Source of the DNA: Bacilli bacterium
Lineage (GTDB): Bacteria > Bacillota_I > Bacilli_A > RF39 > UBA660
Assembly: GCA_017544525.1 (NCBI GenBank)
Contig: JAFYEA010000021.1
Location: 1 to 26,836 of the forward strand
Length of the DNA: 26,836 nucleotides
Reading direction: 5' to 3'
The position numbers were made by a program, and so were the translations under genes. The notes below the pieces were generated by a model, which saw only the letters and a list, made by a program, of their open reading frames with translations, was not told where the DNA came from and did not search any database. Below, piece after piece: positions 1 through 6,974 of this stretch. The first letter of the stretch is position 1; every line of letters starts with the position of its first letter.

Positions 1-116
1 ATAAACCAGGAGAATTTGAAGAACAAGAAGTAGAAGAAGAACAATATACACCATATGTAGAAGAAGAAAAGAAAGAAGAACAAAAAGATAAAGTAGATGA
101 ATACTTTGGGGAATAG
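1..116 (+). CDS. C-terminal fragment of an upstream gene (acidic/lysine-rich tail)
   Basis: An open frame enters from the left edge (first full codon at base 3) and stops with TAG at 114-116. The 37 visible residues are mostly Glu, Lys and Gln, contain a YTPY segment and end in DEYFGE. No domain can be recognised. Because it lies just upstream of essC-yukD, it could be the charged C-terminal tail of a T7SS membrane component such as EssB/YukC, which often ends in a low-complexity Glu/Lys tract. That is inference from position and composition only. Its stop codon lies in the loop of a terminator hairpin, so this transcript probably ends before essC. Confidence 0.6.
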   Translation, partial: KPGEFEEQEVEEEQYTPYVEEEKKEEQKDKVDEYFGE

Positions 117-133
117 AAATATTCTCCTTTTTT
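108..133 (+). terminator. Rho-independent terminator of the upstream gene
   Basis: GGGGAATA (108-115) pairs with TATTCTCC (120-127) with one G-U pair, around a GAAA loop, and is followed by six T (128-133). The hairpin overlaps the stop codon of the upstream reading frame. Confidence 0.8.
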
Positions 134-146
134 ATTTAAAAAATAC

Positions 147-175
147 TTTTTATATATTACTTTTCATGTTATAAT
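147..175 (+). promoter_or_regulatory. Probable promoter of essC-yukD (extended -10)
   Basis: TATAAT at 170-175 is preceded by TG at 167-168, giving an extended -10 (TGnTATAAT). The -35 at 147-152 (TTTTTA, 17-base spacer) is poor. The -10 ends about 53 bases before the essC start. Confidence 0.55.
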
Positions 176-228
176 AAATATTGATAATGGTATAAAAGAG
201 TTAAAAAAGAATAGAGGGTGGAAAATAT

Positions 229-3200
229 ATGCAGATAGTGCTTATAAAACCTGAGAAATTGTATAAATTTGCATTTCCAAATGAGAATATCAGCACATAT
301 TGGATAAAAGATTTAGATGACAATGATAATGAAAGGGAATTGATCTCTATTAATAAAGAAGGAGATTCCTGGGTTTTATTGAGCAATGATATTTGTTATA
401 TTGAACGTAAAGGCAAAGTTTTAATGGATGATGAACTTGCATTAAACACTTTTTATACATTAAAAATAAACAATCCTAATCTTACCTCTACTGCATTGTT
501 ATATGTTTATAATGAGAATGATCCTACATTCCAAGCATATGGAGTTACAGATGTAGGAGAATATACGATAGGTAGTTCTGTTAACCAAAATATTGTATTT
601 GATAATGATTATATTTCTGATAACCATGCTATTCTATTTAAGACTGAAGATGGATTTAAAATAAAAACTATTGATACAAATTATGGCGTTTATGTAAATA
701 ATAATAAAGTAAGTGAAAGAATACTAGAAAGTGGAGATAAAATATTTATTCTTGGGTATTCTATTATTGTGTTAAACGATTTGTTACTTATCAATAATTT
801 TAATAATAAAATGAAGATTAATTCTTCACATATTGTTAAAAGAGATTTGCCAAGATTTAATGAAGCAAAAGAAGAAACTGTAGAGGATGATAATGCAGTT
901 TTATATACAGAAAATGATTATTTTTCGAGACAACCAAGATTTACAACATCAATTTCAGATGAACAGTTAAAAATTGATAGTCCTCCTGGTAAAGTTGAAC
1001 CTGATGATACACCATTGATTTATACATTAGGACCAATGATTACTATGACTATGACATCTGCGATTAGTGTAACAACATCAATTAATAATTTAATATCTGG
1101 TAAAGGAAGTACTCTTGCTATAGTGTCTTCTTTAGTAATAGCAGTGGCAATGATTGCTTCAACAATTTTATGGCCTTCATTAATGAGAAGGTATCAAAAG
1201 AAAAAACAAGCTAAAAAAGAAAAAGAAAGACAAGATAAATATAGAGAATACTTAGCAGAAAAAAGAAATAAGATTTTAGCATCTAGAAATAATCAATATC
1301 AAGTATTATTAGAAAATTATCCAGAACCTAAAGACTTAAAAAATATTGTAATGAATAAGAAAAGAAGTCTATGGGAAAGACAGATTCAAAGTGATGATTT
1401 TATTAATGTAAGACTTGGAATTGGAACAGTACCTTTAAAATTAAAATTAAATTATGCTATGGAAGATTTTACAATGATAGAGGATGATTTAAAAGATGAG
1501 TTAGCTACATTAACTGATAGCGCAAAAGACATTCCTTTATCACCTGTAACAATTGATTTAGCTGAAAGAAATAAATTGGTTTTAATAGGCGAATCATATT
1601 ATAAATATTCAATGTTAAAAAGCATCTTACTTCAATTAGTTACATATCATGCTTATGATGACTTAAAGTTGGTATTTATGATTAATGATACTACTAATCC
1701 AATGTGGGATGATTTAAAGATATTACCTCATACATGGAGTGATTCTAAAGATATAAGATTCTTTGCTAATGATTATGATGAAATGTCTAAACTATCATTC
1801 TACTTAGAACAAGTATATACAGCTAGAAAATATACCGATGACAATGGTAAAAGAGTAGAAAATAAAATAACATATAAAAATGTTCAACCATACTATTTGA
1901 TAATTGTTGATAATATTAAAAGAAATAAGAACATAGAAATAATTGACAAGGTGTTAAAAGAAAATAATAATCTTGGATTTGGTTTAATAATATTAAATGA
2001 TGGTATTGCTAATTTACCAAATGAATGTAATGATTTCTTAACTGCTGATGGTGAAAAATCTGCAATTATTAAGAAAGATTTAAATAAAGAAAACCAAATG
2101 ACTTTTGCTATGGATAATATTGATGATATTAATATGGGTATTATTTGTGAAAAATTAGCTAATATTCCAATAAAAACAGAAGATCAATTTTCAGAACTTA
2201 AGAATTCAATTGGATTCTTGGAAATGTACAAAGTTGGAAGAGTTGAACAATTAAATATATTAGATAGATGGCAAAAAAATAATCCTGTAAATAGTTTGAG
2301 CGTACCAATTGGTATGAAACCAGATGGAGAAATATTTACGTTAGATCTACACGAAAAATTCCATGGACCTCATGGTTTGATAGCAGGTATGACCGGTAGT
2401 GGTAAATCAGAGTTTATTATTACATTTATGCTTTCTATGTGTTTAAATTTTAGTCCTGAAGAAGTATCATTTGTACTTATAGACTACAAAGGTGGTGGAC
2501 TTACTGGTGCATTTGAAAATAAATTAACTGGTGTAAAACTTCCACATTTAGCAGGAACTATAACAAACTTAGATACAGCAGAAATTAAAAGAAGTTTATC
2601 TTCAATTCAAAGTGAGTTAAAGAGAAGACAAGAATTATTTAATCAAGTAAAAGTTAAATTGAATGAAAGTACTTTAGATATTTATAAATATCAACAGTTA
2701 TATAGAGATGGAGTAATAGATGAACCTATATCACATTTATTTATCATTTCTGATGAGTTTGCTGAATTAAAGAGTCAACAATCAGAGTTTATGAATGAAC
2801 TTATTTCTACAGCACGTATAGGACGTTCTTTAGGAGTTCACTTGATTCTAGCAACTCAAAAACCAAGTGGTATTGTAGATGATCAAATATGGTCAAACTC
2901 TAAATTTAAAGTTTGTTTAAAAGTACAAGAGAAAGCAGATAGTATGGATGTTATTAAATGTCCTGATGCTGTTACCTTAAAGAAAGCAGGACGTTTCTAT
3001 TTACAAGTAGGTTATAATGATTATTTTGCAATTGGACAAGCAGCATATGCAGGTACTAAATATATTCCAAGAGATAAGATAGCTAAGATTGTAGATAGAG
3101 ATATTTCTATTATTAATAACATTGGTGATACAGTTAGAAGTATAGAGACAGTTAAAAGAGTAGAAAGTGCTTCTCAAGGTGAGGAATTATCAAATGTTTT

Positions 3201-4800
3201 AAAATATATTTGTGATACTGCTAAGAGCAAAAATCTTGTTGCTAAGAAATTATGGTTAGATAAGATACCAGCAGAAATATTTGTTACTAATTTAATGAGA
3301 AAATATTTATTTATGACTAGACCTTGGGAAATAGAGGCAGTTATTGGTGAATATGATGATCCTAATAATCAAAAGCAAAACTTATTAACATTAAATTTTA
3401 ATGATGGTGGTAATACATTGGTATATGGTGTCAGTGGGAAAGAAATATTATTATCATCAATCATATATAGTTTAATTATCAATCACTCATCTGATGAAAT
3501 AAATATTTATATTATTGATTTTGGTAGTGAGATGTTTGGAACGTTTATAAATGCTCCTCAAATAGGTGATGTTGTATTTATAAATGAATCAGAGAAATTA
3601 ACTAATTTATTTGTAGCAATTGCTAAAGAATTAGAAATTCGTAAGAAATTATTCTCTGATTACAACGGTAGTTATAATCTATTTATTAGAAATAGTGGAA
3701 GAAAAATGCCACAATATATCATATTTATAAATAACTATGAAGCATTAAGTGAAAACTATGAGAATTATGTTGATATAGTTGCTCAATTAACACGTGAAGG
3801 AGAAAAATATGGAATTCATTTTGTTATAAGTGCTACTGGATCTAATGCTGTTAGAGGAAAAACAGCTCAAAACTTTAATAAGGTATTCTGTTTGAATTTT
3901 AATGATCCTAGTGATTATAATTCAGTACTTGGTTCAACGAAAGGTATGGTTCCATCAGATATCGAGGGAAGAGGACTTGTTAAGATAGATGGTGTTATCT
4001 ATGAATTTCAAACAGCATATCCATACAAATGGGATGAAATTAATACATTTATTAAAAACATTTGTAATCAACTTAATGAGAAAGTTAAGAAGAAAGTTGG
4101 TAAAATTGCTATTCTTCCAAATCATGTTAGATTACTTGATATTTCAAATAGTATTTCAAATATTAAGAATACTCCAATTGGAATTCAAAAAGATTCACTT
4201 GAAATATCAACATTTGATTTTTCAAAGAATCCTATATCTTTAATAGCCGCTCAAGATATAACAATGCTTGATAAATTTATTAGTTCACTTGGACAAGTAT
4301 TCCAAAATATGTATAATGTTGAAACAATTATGGTTGATTCTAATGAATTAATAAAAGATACTGGTACATTTAAAAATTATTATAGTTCAAATAGTATTGA
4401 AGCATTAAATAAACTAGCTGAAATAGAAAGTGCACCAGAAGATAAAACATACATATACATAGTATTTGGTGTTGAAGGATTCTTTAGTGCATTTGATTCA
4501 GAAACTGCAAGAAAACTAAAAGCATTATTTGTAAATGCTAAAAATCATAAAAATGTTAGAGTAATATTTGCAGATTCAATTTCTAAGATTAAGATGTTTG
4601 AATATGAAGACTTTTATAGAGCATGTGTACAACCAATATATGCTATATGGGTTGGATCTGGTATTACAGATCAATTCACAATTAAGTCTTCAACATACAA
4701 TAAAGAAACAAGAAGTCAAATACCTGGAGACTTTGGATATAATGTCGATAGAGGAAATGCTAGTCAAATTAAAATGCTAGATTTCTATACGGAAGATTAG
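229..4800 (+). CDS. essC: Type VII secretion system motor ATPase, EssC/YukB family (FHA - 2 TM - tandem FtsK/SpoIIIE ATPase domains)
   Basis: Membrane-bound motor that powers export of WXG100-type substrates. At 1523 residues it matches the usual length of Firmicute EssC (about 1480). The N-terminus has a poorly conserved FHA-like region (about 1-95) and a clearer FHA domain (about 105-185). Two transmembrane helices (about 263-287 and 294-316) are followed by a basic, coiled linker. The first ATPase domain is intact: Walker A GMTGSGKS at 720-727 and Walker B LFIISDE with D842/E843. The second domain has a shortened P-loop (GVSGKE, 1067-1072), and the third, near the C-terminus, has no recognisable P-loop. 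Degenerate D2/D3 domains are common in this family. The start follows a GAGGGTGG ribosome-binding site. The stop codon overlaps the ribosome-binding site of yukD. No WXG100 gene is visible in the window. Confidence 0.93.
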   Translation: MQIVLIKPEKLYKFAFPNENISTYWIKDLDDNDNERELISINKEGDSWVLLSNDICYIERKGKVLMDDELALNTFYTLKINNPNLTSTALLYVYNENDPTFQAYGVTDVGEYTIGSSVNQNIVFDNDYISDNHAILFKTEDGFKIKTIDTNYGVYVNNNKVSERILESGDKIFILGYSIIVLNDLLLINNFNNKMKINSSHIVKRDLPRFNEAKEETVEDDNAVLYTENDYFSRQPRFTTSISDEQLKIDSPPGKVEPDDTPLIYTLGPMITMTMTSAISVTTSINNLISGKGSTLAIVSSLVIAVAMIASTILWPSLMRRYQKKKQAKKEKERQDKYREYLAEKRNKILASRNNQYQVLLENYPEPKDLKNIVMNKKRSLWERQIQSDDFINVRLGIGTVPLKLKLNYAMEDFTMIEDDLKDELATLTDSAKDIPLSPVTIDLAERNKLVLIGESYYKYSMLKSILLQLVTYHAYDDLKLVFMINDTTNPMWDDLKILPHTWSDSKDIRFFANDYDEMSKLSFYLEQVYTARKYTDDNGKRVENKITYKNVQPYYLIIVDNIKRNKNIEIIDKVLKENNNLGFGLIILNDGIANLPNECNDFLTADGEKSAIIKKDLNKENQMTFAMDNIDDINMGIICEKLANIPIKTEDQFSELKNSIGFLEMYKVGRVEQLNILDRWQKNNPVNSLSVPIGMKPDGEIFTLDLHEKFHGPHGLIAGMTGSGKSEFIITFMLSMCLNFSPEEVSFVLIDYKGGGLTGAFENKLTGVKLPHLAGTITNLDTAEIKRSLSSIQSELKRRQELFNQVKVKLNESTLDIYKYQQLYRDGVIDEPISHLFIISDEFAELKSQQSEFMNELISTARIGRSLGVHLILATQKPSGIVDDQIWSNSKFKVCLKVQEKADSMDVIKCPDAVTLKKAGRFYLQVGYNDYFAIGQAAYAGTKYIPRDKIAKIVDRDISIINNIGDTVRSIETVKRVESASQGEELSNVLKYICDTAKSKNLVAKKLWLDKIPAEIFVTNLMRKYLFMTRPWEIEAVIGEYDDPNNQKQNLLTLNFNDGGNTLVYGVSGKEILLSSIIYSLIINHSSDEINIYIIDFGSEMFGTFINAPQIGDVVFINESEKLTNLFVAIAKELEIRKKLFSDYNGSYNLFIRNSGRKMPQYIIFINNYEALSENYENYVDIVAQLTREGEKYGIHFVISATGSNAVRGKTAQNFNKVFCLNFNDPSDYNSVLGSTKGMVPSDIEGRGLVKIDGVIYEFQTAYPYKWDEINTFIKNICNQLNEKVKKKVGKIAILPNHVRLLDISNSISNIKNTPIGIQKDSLEISTFDFSKNPISLIAAQDITMLDKFISSLGQVFQNMYNVETIMVDSNELIKDTGTFKNYYSSNSIEALNKLAEIESAPEDKTYIYIVFGVEGFFSAFDSETARKLKALFVNAKNHKNVRVIFADSISKIKMFEYEDFYRACVQPIYAIWVGSGITDQFTIKSSTYNKETRSQIPGDFGYNVDRGNASQIKMLDFYTED

Positions 4801-4808
4801 GTGATATT

Positions 4809-5060
4809 ATGGATTTTAGAGTATATGTTACGATTGAAATGCCAATATTGGATAAAAAATATGAGATGTTTATTCCAATAGATAGAAGAATTCATGACTT
4901 AATTGGAATACTAAAAAAATCAATTCCCGAATTGAAAGAGGGTTACTATAAGAAACATGAACCAAATTTATATAGTAAAACTACTGGTGAAGTATATGAT
5001 ATGAATTTGATAATTAAAAATAGTAATATAAAAATGGGAACTAGATTGTTATTAATTTAA
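4809..5060 (+). CDS. yukD: YukD/EsaB-type ubiquitin-like T7SS accessory protein
   Basis: This 83-residue protein has the size and pattern of the small ubiquitin-fold YukD/EsaB family. An N-terminal beta-hairpin (FRVYVTIEM ... KYEMFIPIDRRI) is followed by a helix (HDLIGILKKSI) and C-terminal strands ending in GTRLLLI. EsaB/YukD is a cytoplasmic component needed for T7SS activity. Its ribosome-binding site AGGTGAT begins within the TAG stop of essC, and the ATG is 8 bases downstream of that stop, so the two genes are translationally coupled. A strong terminator begins right at its stop codon and closes this transcription unit. Identification rests on fold pattern plus its position next to essC. 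Confidence 0.88.
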   Translation: MDFRVYVTIEMPILDKKYEMFIPIDRRIHDLIGILKKSIPELKEGYYKKHEPNLYSKTTGEVYDMNLIIKNSNIKMGTRLLLI

Positions 5061-5085
5061 GAACACTTAAAAAGTGTTCTTTTTT
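5061..5085 (+). terminator. Rho-independent terminator after yukD
   Basis: GAACACTT (5061-5068) and AAGTGTTC (5072-5079) form a perfect 8-bp stem with an AAA loop, followed by six T (5080-5085). Confidence 0.92.
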
Positions 5086-5087
5086 AT

Positions 5088-5116
5088 TTGAATAATCTGT
5101 CAAAATGTGTTATAAT
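5088..5116 (+). promoter_or_regulatory. Promoter of the transglutaminase-like gene
   Basis: TTGAAT (5088-5093), a 17-base spacer and TATAAT (5111-5116), with TG at 5108-5109 making an extended -10. The -35 begins two bases after the T-run of the yukD terminator. Confidence 0.75.
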
Positions 5117-5146
5117 CTATCTTAATTCGAAAGGGGGTTATTAAAT

Positions 5147-5980
5147 ATGGAAGATTTTTATAATGAAAACTTTTATTTATATGATGATGAAATTGCTTTA
5201 AATGCTATAGAATATAGAAAAAGAGAAAGATTAGAACAAATGAGAAAAGAATTATCATTATATAGAGATACATTAGAAGAATATAATGAGTTTTTAAATA
5301 AAGTTGTAGAATTGTTAAAATCATTAGATTTATCAAACTCATTAGAGTATTCGATAGCTCTTTCATATTTAATACATAAAGGTTATTTATCATATAATGG
5401 TAATGTTGACAAAAAGAAAACGGTATATGATATTGAATTAATATCAAACCCTGGAATAAATATTGTACTTGGTGAAGGATGTTGTAGGAATTATTCTCAA
5501 ATTCATAAAGATGTTATGGATAAATTAGATATTCCATCTAAAAAGTTCTATTGTGTTCAATCTGGTTTGAGAATAAAAAAGAAAGGTTTTGAAGTACCAG
5601 CTAATCATGTGGCTAATATGATTAATTTTGATAAAAGATTATATATAATTGATTGCTTTAATGATGCAAGGTTATATAAAATGGTTTCTTCATATGAAGC
5701 ATTCATAATATCTCATACAGCTTATAAATATTTTATATATAAGCCATATTATGAGTTAATATTTGGTGAGAGTGATTTAAAAGGTATTAAAAGAAGTTAT
5801 GAAGTGTTTAAAAAAGATAGTAAGAATAGACACCTAAGTGCACATGAGTGGATAGATGGAATAAGAGCTGATACTATTAGTTATCTTGATAAGAATAAAA
5901 AAGAATTTGAAGGTTTTAGTATTGATACGAAAGAAATGAAAGAGGATATTTATAATTCATTAATGTTAAGATTAAAATAA
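5147..5980 (+). CDS. Uncharacterised transglutaminase-like (Cys-His-Asp) protein
   Basis: This 277-residue protein shows the spacing of the transglutaminase-like cysteine-protease fold. C113 sits in G-C-C-R-N-Y-S (compare GxCrxya around the nucleophile). H154 sits in PANHVANMI, and D169 in RLYIIDC matches the usual wyhvD strand. The N-terminal 60 residues are acidic, then helical and coiled-coil-like (about 20-60). No signal peptide or membrane helix is visible, so it is cytoplasmic or exported by a leaderless route such as T7SS. It has a strong ribosome-binding site (AAAGGGGG, about 12 bases before the ATG) and its own promoter. It lies directly downstream of essC-yukD and is followed at once by the T-box promoter, with no clear terminator. 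The family resemblance is seen in the sequence. A role as peptidase, amidase or T7SS-linked factor would be inference. Confidence 0.6.
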   Translation: MEDFYNENFYLYDDEIALNAIEYRKRERLEQMRKELSLYRDTLEEYNEFLNKVVELLKSLDLSNSLEYSIALSYLIHKGYLSYNGNVDKKKTVYDIELISNPGINIVLGEGCCRNYSQIHKDVMDKLDIPSKKFYCVQSGLRIKKKGFEVPANHVANMINFDKRLYIIDCFNDARLYKMVSSYEAFIISHTAYKYFIYKPYYELIFGESDLKGIKRSYEVFKKDSKNRHLSAHEWIDGIRADTISYLDKNKKEFEGFSIDTKEMKEDIYNSLMLRLK

Positions 5981-5981
5981 A

Positions 5982-6010
5982 TTGACAAAGAAAGTTTATT
6001 ATTGTATACT
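5982..6010 (+). promoter_or_regulatory. Consensus promoter of the T-box / HD / valS operon
   Basis: A perfect TTGACA (5982-5987), a 17-base spacer and TATACT (6005-6010). Transcription would start near 6017, right where the T-box leader begins. This is one of the two best promoters in the window; the other precedes rpsL. Confidence 0.88.
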
Positions 6011-6016
6011 TTAACA

Positions 6017-6230
6017 TGTAAAAACAAGGACCAAGAGGAGTAATTTATGTAGTTTATTAGAGATGAAAGGTCATCGGGTGAAAGCCTTTCTTAAATGAAG
6101 TAAATGAATGTAGCTTGTGAGTTTAATATTTGAAATAATAGTAAAATATTACGTGATTATGCGTTAAATAAATTAAGATAATTAAAGGATGGTACCGTCA
6201 TTTATGACTCCTTGTGCCATCTTTTTATTT
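6017..6230 (+). promoter_or_regulatory. Valine T-box riboswitch leader
   Basis: This leader binds uncharged tRNA and raises transcription through an attenuator when charged tRNA-Val is scarce. The base of Stem I is ACAAG (6024-6028) paired with CTTGT (6114-6118). The 5' side carries an AGTA S-turn-like motif (6039-6042). ATTTAT (6043-6048) pairs with GTAAAT just above the specifier loop, whose 3' side gives the codon GTA (6110-6112), which is valine. The distal arm GAAAGG/CCTTTC (6065-6070/6085-6090) caps Stem I. The conserved T-box sequence TGGTACCG (6190-6197) forms the 5' arm of the terminator, so it can pair either with the terminator or with the tRNA acceptor end through the antiterminator. 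The specifier agrees with valS downstream. Confidence 0.92.
6188..6230 (+). terminator. T-box-controlled attenuator (terminator)
   Basis: GATGGTAC (6188-6195) pairs with GTGCCATC (6214-6221) through one G-U pair. An inner GTCA/TGAC stem (6197-6200/6205-6208) adds stability, and CTTTTTATTTT follows. The T-box core lies in the 5' arm, so terminator and antiterminator are mutually exclusive. Confidence 0.88.
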
Positions 6231-6241
6231 TGGAGGAAAGA

Positions 6242-6973
6242 ATGAACGAAAATTTTGATGTATTTGATGAATATGCTTTACAGTATGATATGAATGAAGA
6301 TATGATTAAGTATAAATATAATCATAGTTATAGAGTCGTCCACCAAGCAGAAGAAATATGTAGAAGTTTAAATTTAGATACTATTGAAAGAGATTTAGCT
6401 TCCAATATAGCATTACTACATGATATTGCTAGATTTAGACAATGGACAGATTATAAAACATTTTCTGATCATGAATCATTTGACCATGGGGATGAAGGTG
6501 TGAAAATATTGTTTGATGAAGGAGAAATAAAAAAATATCATATTAATGAGGAAGATTATGATGTAGTTAAAAAGGCAATTAAATATCATAATAAGTTTAA
6601 TTTAGATAATAAGAAATTAAATGAAAGAGAATTATTACATTCTAAGATTATTAGAGATGCTGACAAGTTAGATATTTTATATGCATTTTCTACTAATAGA
6701 TTATTAGAATTAGAAGAAGATGAATTTGATATAAATAGTAATGTTGAAGATGATTTCTTTAATCATTTATTAACTCATAAAAAGGATATTAAAAATAAAA
6801 ATGAAAGAATTATTGAACTATTTAGTTTAATATATGATTTAAATTATGATTATAGTAAAGAAAGAATATTAAGAGAAAAATATGTTGATAAAATATATAA
6901 TCATTTAAAAAATAAAAAGTTATTTAAACCATATAGAGATGAAATAATAAAGTATTTAAAGGGAGGAAAATAA
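6242..6973 (+). CDS. HD-domain phosphohydrolase (first gene of the valine T-box operon)
   Basis: A 243-residue soluble HD-superfamily protein. Metal-binding residues are visible in order: H28 (NHSYRV), H60-D61 (LLHDIARF), H116 (KYHNKF) and D139 (RDADKLD). Such enzymes are metal-dependent phosphohydrolases acting on nucleotides or phosphoesters; the substrate cannot be read from the sequence. The start chosen is ATG 6242, with GGAGG at 6232-6236. The frame stays open back to 6212, but that upstream part lies inside the T-box terminator. The gene ends one base before valS, and the valS ribosome-binding site (GGGAGG, 6961-6966) lies in its last codons. The two genes are therefore co-transcribed, coupled and controlled by valine tRNA charging. 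Confidence 0.85.
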   Translation: MNENFDVFDEYALQYDMNEDMIKYKYNHSYRVVHQAEEICRSLNLDTIERDLASNIALLHDIARFRQWTDYKTFSDHESFDHGDEGVKILFDEGEIKKYHINEEDYDVVKKAIKYHNKFNLDNKKLNERELLHSKIIRDADKLDILYAFSTNRLLELEEDEFDINSNVEDDFFNHLLTHKKDIKNKNERIIELFSLIYDLNYDYSKERILREKYVDKIYNHLKNKKLFKPYRDEIIKYLKGGK

Positions 6974-6974
6974 A

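Noticed and set aside
201..386. Minus-strand reading frame over the start of essC
   Set aside because: Low-complexity Ser/Leu/Ile product with no ribosome-binding site, antisense to a clearly conserved gene.
6212..6241. N-terminal extension of the HD protein by ten residues
   Set aside because: It lies in the T-box terminator; ATG 6242 has the GGAGG ribosome-binding site.
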